Positions 36,178 to 43,581 of a DNA stretch of 55,291 nt are shown here, piece after piece; position 1 is the stretch's first letter; each line of letters starts with the position of its first letter. This stretch comes from Bdellovibrionales bacterium. Lineage in GTDB: Bacteria > Bdellovibrionota > Bdellovibrionia > Bdellovibrionales > UBA1609. The stretch lies in assembly GCA_019695175.1 (NCBI GenBank), contig JAIBAM010000015.1:1-55291 (forward strand), given 5' to 3'. The notes below the pieces were generated by a model. It did not search any database, had not been told where the DNA came from, and saw only the letters and a program-made list of their open reading frames with translations. The position numbers and the translations under genes are program-made.

Positions 36178-36804
36178 TTGGAAAGTGAAAAGGGTTCAGT
36201 TTTAATTATTGGCATTGCCGGAGGGAGTGGCTCTGGAAAAACTACCTTTGCACGAATGATTCAGGCCAACTTATCTGATCAGTTCTGTGGTTGGTTGGCT
36301 CAGGATCGGTACTATCGCGAGCACACACCTGAGCAAAGGGGGAAAATAAATTATGATCATCCTGAGGCCATCGAATTCGAACTGCTTGCTACCCATCTAC
36401 AATCTTTAAAGAAAGGGGAGAATATTTTAGCGCCCCAGTATGACTTTTCAAGTCACTCAAGAACAACGACTCCGGTGGAGTTTCAAGTACGACCCATTGT
36501 TATTGTGGATGGAATTCTTTTATTGACCCAAGAAAAAATAAGACGTCATCTTAACTTTAGTTTTTTTATTGATACCCATGAAGACATTCGCTTTCAGCGA
36601 CGTCTTTACCGTGATGTGCGTGAACGAGGACGAAGTACGGACGGAGTTAGGAAGCAATTTTATTCCCAAGTCAAGCCCATGCATGATCAATTTGTTGAAC
36701 CATCGCGAAATTTTGCAAGTCGAGTCATTTCTGGGGAAAGAAGTTTTGGCCCAGTCATTGAAGAAATAGTTTTTGGCTTGCGTAGACAATGGGGAAACCG
36801 TTAG
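36178..36804 (+). CDS. udk: Uridine/cytidine kinase
   Basis: The 208-residue kinase phosphorylates uridine or cytidine in pyrimidine salvage. The P-loop GGSGSGKT is at 15-22. QDRYYREHTPEQRGKINYDH and the later Arg-rich RRLYRDVRERGRS block (lid) match Udk. The start is TTG, supported by GGAAGGAG 7 bases upstream. It lies 35 bases after prfC and is probably co-transcribed with it and with the lipoprotein gene that follows. Confidence 0.93.
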   Translation: MESEKGSVLIIGIAGGSGSGKTTFARMIQANLSDQFCGWLAQDRYYREHTPEQRGKINYDHPEAIEFELLATHLQSLKKGENILAPQYDFSSHSRTTTPVEFQVRPIVIVDGILLLTQEKIRRHLNFSFFIDTHEDIRFQRRLYRDVRERGRSTDGVRKQFYSQVKPMHDQFVEPSRNFASRVISGERSFGPVIEEIVFGLRRQWGNR

Positions 36805-36864
36805 CATTCCTACATGGTCGTTAAGAACTTCTTTTGTACGTTTCAACTTAGTAGGCGGTGGTGT

Positions 36865-38049
36865 GTGGCTAAAAATTTATTTGCTTTATTTATTGGGGTG
36901 GCACTGTTTCTAGGATGTAAAAGCAATCTGATCAAGAGTGATAAAAACAAAGAGGATGCTGACGCAAAAAGTTGGGCCGGTGAAATGCAAGGGATGGCTA
37001 AAGAAGTCCATGAACTCATCCCTTATATCTACAGTCGTCAGGCCTTTAATGATCCTAAGAATTTTAATAAAATCAGCCATGGTTTGAAAAAACTTTCTTC
37101 ACAAGTTCATCAAATTAGTCCTGAGATGGGGAAGACTTTCTTTGGTGAAGATCCTTTGGTTTCCTATAGTTTGATTAACTTGCAGAGCGATTTGACTCGA
37201 GCCGCAGAGTCTTTTCAGATGGGACAGGTTGAATATGCTCGAGGTGTTGCGTTGGCGGCTACGAACCATTGCTTTCGTTGCCACTCCTTGACTAAAGTAG
37301 GGGCTCAGGCTCAATGGGATGTGAATAAGATGACATCAGTGAATATGCGACCCATGGAGAAAGCAGATCTCATCGTGGCCTCAAGACATTATGAACAGGC
37401 AATTCAGTTTTTAGAGGGCCTTATGATGGATAAAGAGTATATGCAAAACTTCCCCTTCGAATATGAAACAGGTTTGCGCAAGTACCTTACCCTAATGATT
37501 CGAGTGGAAAAAAATCCCAATCGTGCTGCAACCCAAATAAAACGAGTCCTCGGGTTTAAAGAACTACCCTATTCAGTCATGGAAAAGGCAAAGGTTTGGC
37601 AAAGCTCTTTGCTGGAATGGAAAAATAGCTTGGGCAAAAAAAATAAAAAAAGTTTAGTTGACCAGGCCAAACGCAGAATAGCTCGGGGTATGGAGTTGCA
37701 GCAATTCGCCAAAGATCATGTGGGGGATATTGAGTTTTTAAGAGCGACGGAATTGGTTCACGAGTTCCTTCGTCAGGAAAAAAATCCAGAAAAAAATAGT
37801 TTAGTGATCGCAGAAGCCTATTTTTTATTGGGACAAGCTTACGAGGTTTTAGATGACTTGGGAGATTGGAATTTGCATGAGGCTTACTTTGAATCCTGTA
37901 TTAAAAATGCACCCCGCACGGTTCTGGCTCAGAAATGTTATGGACGGTTGGAGTCTTCAGTTTACCTCGGGTTTTCTGGAAGTTCCGGAGTTCATATCCC
38001 TGCCAACGAAAAAGAAAGACTTAAAAAATATAAAGAAATGACCATGTAA
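36865..38049 (+). CDS. Lipoprotein with one c-type haem motif and helical C-terminus
   Basis: From the GTG at 36865 (AGGCGGTG just upstream) the protein has 394 residues and begins MAKNLFALFIGVALFLGC with lipobox Cys18. A helical N-terminal region leads to a single CFRCH haem-attachment motif at 136-140, the arrangement of a four-helix cytochrome c'-like domain. The remaining 250 residues look like helical TPR-type repeats. An ATG at 36814 is possible but would add an unlikely n-region. It follows udk by 60 bases. The role is probably envelope electron transfer or ligand binding. Confidence 0.7.
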   Translation: MAKNLFALFIGVALFLGCKSNLIKSDKNKEDADAKSWAGEMQGMAKEVHELIPYIYSRQAFNDPKNFNKISHGLKKLSSQVHQISPEMGKTFFGEDPLVSYSLINLQSDLTRAAESFQMGQVEYARGVALAATNHCFRCHSLTKVGAQAQWDVNKMTSVNMRPMEKADLIVASRHYEQAIQFLEGLMMDKEYMQNFPFEYETGLRKYLTLMIRVEKNPNRAATQIKRVLGFKELPYSVMEKAKVWQSSLLEWKNSLGKKNKKSLVDQAKRRIARGMELQQFAKDHVGDIEFLRATELVHEFLRQEKNPEKNSLVIAEAYFLLGQAYEVLDDLGDWNLHEAYFESCIKNAPRTVLAQKCYGRLESSVYLGFSGSSGVHIPANEKERLKKYKEMTM

Positions 38050-38126
38050 AACTACATGACAAAAGAAAATTTCAAGTTAGAATTTGGAAATAGGATTTAT
38101 AAAATAAACTAATTCAATTAATGAAA

Positions 38127-38147
38127 CGTTGAAAATGGTTTTCAACG
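38127..38147 (+). repeat. Perfect 9-bp hairpin in a leader
   Basis: CGTTGAAAA (38127-38135) pairs with TTTTCAACG (38139-38147) over TGG, directly before the ribosome site of the small Pro-rich protein. No T-run follows, so it may stabilise the mRNA. Confidence 0.5.
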
Positions 38148-38170
38148 AAACATATCCTTAAGGAGGATTT

Positions 38171-38413
38171 ATGAAATTAGGAAATTTGCTAGTTGCTTCG
38201 TTGTTAGTGCTTGGTGTGAGTGCATGGGCTGAAGAAGGCGGAATGCCTGCGGATCAAGGCGGAATGCCTCCAGCTCAACAAGCTGAGCCAACTCCACCTG
38301 CTGAAATGGGAGCTAAACCCAAAGAAGAAAAAAAGGTGCCTATTAAAAGAAAAAATAAACACAATAAGGGTGTTCATGGTGATCATAAAGCTAAAGCACC
38401 AGCTCACGAGTAA
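38171..38413 (+). CDS. Small secreted Pro-rich protein
   Basis: The 80-residue protein has a clear signal peptide (MKLGNLLVASLLVLGVSAWA-EE), then a repetitive Gly/Met/Pro/Gln section (GGMPADQ, GGMPPAQ) and a Lys/His-rich C-terminus (KRKNKHNKGVHGDHK). TAAGGAGG lies 4 bases before the ATG, a strong ribosome site, and a strong terminator follows, suggesting a highly expressed single-gene unit. The His-rich tail could bind metal. Family unknown. Confidence 0.7.
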   Translation: MKLGNLLVASLLVLGVSAWAEEGGMPADQGGMPPAQQAEPTPPAEMGAKPKEEKKVPIKRKNKHNKGVHGDHKAKAPAHE

Positions 38414-38420
38414 GGACTTC

Positions 38421-38460
38421 AGCAAAGGCCAAGGTATAAATTCTTGGCCTTTGCTCTTTT
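38421..38460 (+). terminator. Strong intrinsic terminator
   Basis: AGCAAAGGCCAAG (38421-38433) pairs perfectly with CTTGGCCTTTGCT (38443-38455) over a 9-base loop, and CTTTT follows. The T-run ends at the base before the ATG of the next gene. Confidence 0.85.
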
Positions 38461-38928
38461 ATGCTGAAGTACAAGCAATTAGTAGGCTGGTGTGAATGGG
38501 TGGAACTTCCTGAGTTTGGGGTCACACTTAAAGCCAAACTGGATACTGGGGCCAGGACATCAGCTCTTCATGCTGAAGATATTACTATTTTACGCCATCG
38601 AAAAACAGGTCTTCGTTCGGTTCGTTTCTCTTTTTCCCCTCAAAAAAATAAACGTACATTAATTGTTGCCAAAGCTCCGCTTCTTGGCTTTAGGAAAGTG
38701 AAAAGTTCCGTTGGACAGACGACGATCCGACCGGTTATTTCTACCACTCTTCGTTTGGGATTTAGTGAACTGTCCATAGAAGTAACTTTGGTAAATCGTG
38801 ACATTATGGGTTTTAGAATGCTACTGGGACGGACCGCTTTACAAAAAGAGATTGTGATCGACCCCTCAAGAAAGTATTTATTAAGTAAGGCGCGAGGAAT
38901 ACGAAGCTCAAAAAAAAATAAATGTTAA
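38461..38928 (+). CDS. rimB: RimB-like retropepsin-type protease (ATP-dependent zinc protease family)
   Basis: The 155-residue protein carries the aspartyl-protease-like DTGARTSAL at residues 28-36 after the family-typical N-terminus VGWCEWVELPEFG, and a C-terminal LLGRTAL block. In other bacteria this family is encoded beside rimK and acts with it in glutamate-tail modification; rimK is the next gene here, 39 bases downstream. No ribosome site precedes the ATG, which abuts the terminator of the gene before, so translation may be leaderless or depend on readthrough. Confidence 0.75.
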   Translation: MLKYKQLVGWCEWVELPEFGVTLKAKLDTGARTSALHAEDITILRHRKTGLRSVRFSFSPQKNKRTLIVAKAPLLGFRKVKSSVGQTTIRPVISTTLRLGFSELSIEVTLVNRDIMGFRMLLGRTALQKEIVIDPSRKYLLSKARGIRSSKKNKC

Positions 38929-38967
38929 TCTGTTTAATTAAATAAAATCTATGGAATTAATAATAAT

Positions 38968-39873
38968 ATGAAGATATGTATACTCTCGCGCAATCCACAA
39001 CTCTACTCCACTCGAAGGTTAGTTGAAGCTGCTGAAAAGAACGGACACCATGTGATGGTGGTGGACCCTTTACTTTGCTATATGAATATTACTTCCCATA
39101 GACCTTCGGTTTTTTATCGGCAAAATGTTTTGGAAGACATTGATGCGGTTATTCCAAGAATAGGGGCCTCAGTCACTTTTTACGCAACGGCAGTTTTACG
39201 TCAGTTTGAAATGATGAATGTTTATTGTTTAAATGAATCCGTGGCTATTTCCAGGTCGAGAGACAAATTACGAGCAATGCAATTGTTATCTCGAAAAGGC
39301 ATTGGAATGCCTATTACCGCATTTGCTCATTCCACTAAGATGAAACAAGAAATTATTCGTATTGTGGGGGGAGCGCCTCTTGTTATTAAGTTGGTGGAGG
39401 GAACTCAAGGTAAAGGGGTTATCCTGGCAGGGACAGACAGTGCGGCCGAAAGTTTAATTGAAGCTTTCCGTAATTTAGATGCTTATTTTTTGGTACAAGA
39501 ATTTATTTCTGAAGCAGATGGTGCTGATATACGTTGTTTAGTTGTGGGAAATAAAATTGTGGCTTCCATGCTTCGTAAGGCTAAAAATGGAGAGTTTCGT
39601 GCGAACCTCCATTTAGGTGGATCTGCCCATGAGGTCAAACTGAGCCCAGAAGAAAGAAAGGCGGCTGTTCGCGCTGCTAAAATAATGGGTTTAAATGTTG
39701 CCGGTGTGGATTTGCTAAGAAGCAATCACGGACCTTTGATTTTAGAAGTGAATTCATCTCCAGGACTCGAAGGTATTGAAAGAGCTTCGGGTTTAGATGT
39801 GGCAGGGACCATCATCGATTATATTGAAAAAAATGCTCGCCCAGGTGTCAATCGAACTAAAGGTAAGGGATAA
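38968..39873 (+). CDS. rimK: RimK-type alpha-L-glutamate ligase
   Basis: The 301-residue ATP-grasp enzyme matches RimK, which adds glutamates to the C-terminus of ribosomal protein S6 and can make poly-glutamate. Visible blocks are [18 protein letters not shown], the ATP-binding [35 protein letters not shown] and the metal-binding [12 protein letters not shown]. Full length. It follows the rimB-like gene. The stop codon lies within a 15-bp tandem duplication (AAAGGTAAGGGA at 39859 and 39874). Confidence 0.93.
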   Translation: MKICILSRNPQLYSTRRLVEAAEKNGHHVMVVDPLLCYMNITSHRPSVFYRQNVLEDIDAVIPRIGASVTFYATAVLRQFEMMNVYCLNESVAISRSRDKLRAMQLLSRKGIGMPITAFAHSTKMKQEIIRIVGGAPLVIKLVEGTQGKGVILAGTDSAAESLIEAFRNLDAYFLVQEFISEADGADIRCLVVGNKIVASMLRKAKNGEFRANLHLGGSAHEVKLSPEERKAAVRAAKIMGLNVAGVDLLRSNHGPLILEVNSSPGLEGIERASGLDVAGTIIDYIEKNARPGVNRTKGKG

Positions 39874-39895
39874 AAAGGTAAGGGACAAAAAACAA

Positions 39896-40891
39896 ATGTT
39901 AGATATTGATATTCTTGATGAAAGTGAATGGTTAAATCGTCTGAAAAAAAATCGTCAGACTGCAAGTTTAACAACAAAAAATATTTACTATGCAATGTAC
40001 TCTTCGTGGTGGAATGGGGTTGTACTGAATCCTTCTTTAATGTTAGTGCCGGTGGATGAACATATGGTCCATCGTGGGGATGGAGTCTTTGAAACAGTAC
40101 GGGTTTCCCAAGGTGCGATTTTTGATTTGGATGGTCATTTAAACCGGTTGAAACTTTCTGCAGAAAGCATTCAGCTTGCTTTGCCAAAAGAGCTGCATGA
40201 AATAAAGAAAATTTGTTTAGAAACGGTAAAGGCCACCCAACTGCAAGAGGTGACTCTAAGGATTTATGTGGGGAGGGGGCCTGGAAGCTTTACCCCCAAT
40301 CCGTATGAGTCGGTGGGTTCCCAACTTTATGTGATCGTTACTGAGTTTAAACCTCTGCCTGAATCGGCATACCTTCAGGGGGTGAGCGCTATGGTAAGTC
40401 AAGTGCCACAGAAGTCACCTTTTTACGCTCAGATTAAAAGTTGTAATTATCTTCCTAATGTGTTGATGAAAAAAGAAGCGATCGATCATCAAGTGGATTT
40501 CAGTTTGGGATGTGACTCTGAAGGAAGAATTTTGGAAGGATCTACTGAAAACTTACTTATACTCAGCCAAGATAATCAATTTTGCATTCCAAATTTGAGT
40601 CGAATATTAAAAGGAACCACGCTTGAGGTTTTAAGAATAAGCATGGAGAGAAATCCTTCTGCAGAAATGCCAGGAAGTATCTATGAAAAAGATTTTTTTA
40701 TCCATGACCTTTTAAAAGCCAAAGAGGTTTATATGGTGGGGACGACACTTGAGGCTTTACCGGTGATTAAAATTGATGGGAAATTAATTGGAAAGGGTCG
40801 ACCGGGTCCCTTTGCAAAGGACTTACGATCCAGAATTCAGTGGGCCGTAAACAGCAAAGACTCACCCCATCGGACCGAGGTGTATTCTTAG
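39896..40891 (+). CDS. Class IV PLP-dependent aminotransferase
   Basis: The 331-residue protein has the fold-type IV signature: the PLP lysine is Lys181 in AQIKSCNYLPNVLMKKEA, the GxVFET-like DGVFETVRVSQG near the N-terminus, and EGSTENLL before the C-terminal domain. The family includes branched-chain aminotransferases, D-alanine aminotransferase and 4-amino-4-deoxychorismate lyase; I cannot choose among them. The ATG at 39896 has AAGGGA 10 bases upstream. It follows rimK by 22 bases. Confidence 0.85.
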   Translation: MLDIDILDESEWLNRLKKNRQTASLTTKNIYYAMYSSWWNGVVLNPSLMLVPVDEHMVHRGDGVFETVRVSQGAIFDLDGHLNRLKLSAESIQLALPKELHEIKKICLETVKATQLQEVTLRIYVGRGPGSFTPNPYESVGSQLYVIVTEFKPLPESAYLQGVSAMVSQVPQKSPFYAQIKSCNYLPNVLMKKEAIDHQVDFSLGCDSEGRILEGSTENLLILSQDNQFCIPNLSRILKGTTLEVLRISMERNPSAEMPGSIYEKDFFIHDLLKAKEVYMVGTTLEALPVIKIDGKLIGKGRPGPFAKDLRSRIQWAVNSKDSPHRTEVYS

Positions 40892-40952
40892 GGTCAGTTT
40901 CGCGTAGACTTTTAAAAAAGGCTGTGTTTTGTCAGTGGTCGCATCTATAATA

Positions 40953-40986
40953 TAAATTGAATTTAGGATGTAAATTGAATTTAGGA
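40953..40986 (+). repeat. Tandem 16-bp repeat carrying the sodC ribosome site
   Basis: TAAATTGAATTTAGGA occurs at 40953-40968 and again at 40971-40986. The second copy supplies the AGGAGG ribosome site of the superoxide dismutase gene; the first ends in AGGATG. Confidence 0.7.
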
Positions 40987-40995
40987 GGTTTCGAC

Positions 40996-41556
40996 ATGAA
41001 GAGAATTCATTTTTTTACCGGGCTTTCGGGTTTGTGTCTTTGGACAATTGCTCTGGGATGTACCCAAAAAAAAATCCATTCTGAATTGGAGTTAGAAAAA
41101 CCTCCCCAAAAAGTAATCACTGCAGCGGTTGCTGAAATTCACAGTGTGAATCAAGGTAAACTCAATGGAAAAGCTCATTTTACCCGAGTCGGTTCTGATG
41201 CTGTGGAAGTGATTGTCGAAGTCACCGGTTTGGTACCTCCTGGAAAACATGGCATCCATGTTCATCAGGTGGGTGACTGTGGTGGTGTGGGTGCAAGTAA
41301 GGCGGGAGGTCACTTTGATCTACATCAATCCTCGCATGGGGATCCTTCAGCCGAGCCGCATCATTCAGGGGACTTGGGTAATATCCAAGCTAACAAAAAG
41401 GGAAAGGGTTTTGCCAAGCTTATGTTGAAGGGCATAGAGTTGGACAAGTTATTGGATAAATCCCTTGTTATTCATGGGAAAGAAGATGATTTAAAAACGC
41501 AACCGTCAGGTAATTCTGGAGATCGAATTGGTTGTGGCATTATTAAAGCTGAGTGA
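40996..41556 (+). CDS. sodC: Lipoprotein Cu/Zn superoxide dismutase
   Basis: The 186-residue protein has a lipoprotein signal with lipobox ALGC (Cys22), so it is anchored in the envelope, where it removes superoxide. The metal ligands are present: GIHVHQVGDC (copper His, disulfide Cys), HFDLHQSSH and PHHSGDLGNI (zinc site), and SLVIHGKEDD. The partner Cys is in DRIGCGII. AGGAGG lies 7 bases before the ATG at 40996; the longer frame from 40957 has no support. Such enzymes can protect against external oxidative stress. Confidence 0.92.
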   Translation: MKRIHFFTGLSGLCLWTIALGCTQKKIHSELELEKPPQKVITAAVAEIHSVNQGKLNGKAHFTRVGSDAVEVIVEVTGLVPPGKHGIHVHQVGDCGGVGASKAGGHFDLHQSSHGDPSAEPHHSGDLGNIQANKKGKGFAKLMLKGIELDKLLDKSLVIHGKEDDLKTQPSGNSGDRIGCGIIKAE

Positions 41557-41663
41557 TTTCTAATTTTTAGCAGTAATAAAAATCAAAATAGTTGCGTTGG
41601 GCTTTGTTTTAGGTTCAATATATACAATCCATTTTTATCGTAAAATCGAGGAGAGGAGATACA

Positions 41664-41891
41664 ATGAAATTAAAAACAACTATAGTTATGGGTCTTATGT
41701 TATCTTTTGGGTTGTTGTCCGGATGTTCTAAATGCAGTGAACAACCAACAACAGAAGCACCACCTGCAGAGGTCACTCAACCAGCACCTGAGGCCGCTCA
41801 AGCTCCTGCAGCAGCAGCACCTGATGCAGGTCAAATGCCAGCAGAACCATCAGCACCCGCAGAGCCACCACCTGAAGGCGGCGGTGATTGA
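41664..41891 (+). CDS. Small Pro/Ala-rich lipoprotein
   Basis: The 75-residue protein has a lipoprotein signal (lipobox LLSGC, Cys21), then SKCSEQ and a Pro/Ala/Glu-rich, probably unstructured tail ending in Gly-Gly-Gly-Asp. GAGGAGAGGAG precedes the ATG. A terminator follows. Low-complexity composition and GQMPAE resemble the small secreted protein at 38171-38413, though the two are not clearly homologous. Likely an abundant envelope or spacer protein. Confidence 0.7.
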   Translation: MKLKTTIVMGLMLSFGLLSGCSKCSEQPTTEAPPAEVTQPAPEAAQAPAAAAPDAGQMPAEPSAPAEPPPEGGGD

Positions 41892-41947
41892 TCTAAAAAC
41901 TTTTATCATTTAGCTAAATGGTAATTTTTTTTAATTTATGCTTTAAC

Positions 41948-41969
41948 GCCCCATTCGATGGGGCTTTTT
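41948..41969 (+). terminator. Intrinsic terminator
   Basis: GCCCCAT (41948-41954) pairs with ATGGGGC (41958-41964) over TCG and is followed by five T. It ends the small lipoprotein gene. Confidence 0.85.
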
Positions 41970-41975
41970 CTTTGC

Positions 41976-42027
41976 GACTCTTATGTCAGTAAGAGTCAGT
42001 CGGAGCTGTAGCTGCTTGCTACAGCTC
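41976..42027 (+). repeat. Two further perfect hairpins after the terminator
   Basis: GACTCTTA (41976-41983) pairs with TAAGAGTC (41990-41997), and GAGCTGTAGC (42003-42012) pairs with GCTACAGCTC (42018-42027). Neither has a clean T-run. They lie in the leader of the NamZ-like gene, 50 bases before its start. Confidence 0.6.
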
Positions 42028-42076
42028 TTCATTTACAAGAACTTTGGATGAGTTTTGCAACAAAGAGGGTGGATGT

Positions 42077-43285
42077 ATGATCCAATTGGGAATCGATCGA
42101 CTTCTTTCTGAACAATCATTGCAAAGCAAGCTTAAAAATAAACGGGTTGCTTTCTTAGGTCACCCGGCTTCAGTGACAAGTAGCCTTTCGTCGTCTTTTG
42201 ATGAGCTTTGTTCACTTAAAACAATAAATATTGTTTGTGCTTTTGGTCCTCAACATGGGATGAGAGGGGAAAAGCAGGATAATATGATTGAAAGTGATGA
42301 CTATATTGATCCGCAACAAAAAATTCCTATTTTTAGTTTGTACGGTCAAGTTCGTCGACTCACTCCCTCTATGTGGGATCAGTTTGATGTGTTGCTTGTG
42401 GATCTTCAAGATGTGGGTTGTAGGATTTATACTTTCCTTACAACTTTATTTTACATTTTAGAAGATAGTTGTAGATATCCCAATAAATCCCTATGGGTTT
42501 TGGATCGACCCAACCCTGCGGGTAGACCAGTGGAAGGGCAAAAATTAAATATGGATTATGCCAGTTTCGTTGGCGCAGCCCCACTTCCTATGCGTCATGG
42601 TTTTACTTTAGGTGAAGCCGCAAGTTGGTATTGCAGCTTTCGGAAAATCAATATTGATTTACAAATTGTATCCATGAAGAATTATGATCCTGAGCAAAAA
42701 CCTGATTTTGGTTGGCCCCAGCAGCAATTATGTTGGGTAAATCCTTCGCCCAATATGCCGCGATTGACTACCGCAAGACAATACGCAGGTACGGTTTTGT
42801 TGGAGGGAACCACTCTTTCAGAGGGGCGGGGGACTACCCGACCTTTGGAAAATTTTGGAGCTCCTGGTTTGGATAGTTGGAAAATTTTAGCTGAAATGGA
42901 AAAGTTTGCTCCCCAATGGCTTAAAGGTTGTCGGTTGAGGCCGTCGTATTTTGAGCCCACATTTCATAAATACAAAGGTGAAATGGTTTCAGCCATTCAG
43001 ATTCACGTGGATGATGGGGTTTATGATCCAGAACAATTTAAACCCCTCAGATTGATTTGCTCCTACTTAAAATCTGTAAACAAAATTTATCCAGATAGAA
43101 CACTTTGGCTAAAACCACCTTATGAGTATGAAAAAGTTCTAATGCCCATTGATATTCTGACTGGGGATAAAAGAGTGAGAGAATGGGTCGAAGACAAATC
43201 TGCCACAACTCAAGATTTAGAGTCTATTTTTTCTGCCGATGAGAACGTTTGGAAAGAAGAAAGTAAATTTTACTTCTTGTATTAA
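42077..43285 (+). CDS. DUF1343 / NamZ-like exo-beta-N-acetylmuramidase
   Basis: The 402-residue protein matches DUF1343: GIDRLLSE, FGPQHGMRGE, DLQDVGCRIYTFL, DRPNPAGR, the pattern MRHGFTLGEAA and WVNPSPNMP, and GTTLSEGRGTTRPLENFGAPG. B. subtilis NamZ of this family releases N-acetylmuramic acid from peptidoglycan ends. I see no signal peptide, so this copy may act in the cytoplasm on imported muropeptides. The ATG at 42077 has GAGGGTGG just upstream. Confidence 0.88.
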   Translation: MIQLGIDRLLSEQSLQSKLKNKRVAFLGHPASVTSSLSSSFDELCSLKTINIVCAFGPQHGMRGEKQDNMIESDDYIDPQQKIPIFSLYGQVRRLTPSMWDQFDVLLVDLQDVGCRIYTFLTTLFYILEDSCRYPNKSLWVLDRPNPAGRPVEGQKLNMDYASFVGAAPLPMRHGFTLGEAASWYCSFRKINIDLQIVSMKNYDPEQKPDFGWPQQQLCWVNPSPNMPRLTTARQYAGTVLLEGTTLSEGRGTTRPLENFGAPGLDSWKILAEMEKFAPQWLKGCRLRPSYFEPTFHKYKGEMVSAIQIHVDDGVYDPEQFKPLRLICSYLKSVNKIYPDRTLWLKPPYEYEKVLMPIDILTGDKRVREWVEDKSATTQDLESIFSADENVWKEESKFYFLY

Positions 43286-43321
43286 GTACTAAAAAAAATC
43301 TTTTAGTAGGAGGGGCTTCGT

Positions 43322-43501
43322 TTGAAACTGTTTGGAAATTTACAGGTTGCAGTATTAAACGAAGTGTTTCTGAGAAGCTCTCTAAAGTGGACCCCACTGC
43401 TAGACAATGGGGTCTACCCTATGAAGTGCTCAGTGCCTTATCTGATAACTGCACTTAATGAAGAAGTTGTGAGCCAAGTAGGTCACAAAATAAGTAGCTA
43501 A
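43322..43501 (+). CDS. Possible small protein, 59 residues, unknown
   Basis: A TTG-started frame with AGGAGGGG about 8 bases upstream encodes 59 residues starting MKLFGNLQVAVLNEVFLRSS. It is preceded by a perfect hairpin, TACTAAAA (43287-43294) with TTTTAGTA (43301-43308), directly after the NamZ-like gene's stop. The composition is protein-like but I recognise no family; it may be a remnant. The strong ribosome site is the main support. Confidence 0.35.
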   Translation: MKLFGNLQVAVLNEVFLRSSLKWTPLLDNGVYPMKCSVPYLITALNEEVVSQVGHKISS

Positions 43502-43581
43502 ACTCTAGCTAAGTAGAGAGGAGTTTGAAATCGTGCGATTAGGTTTTGCTATTACGAGTCAGATTATATAATCTAATCCAG

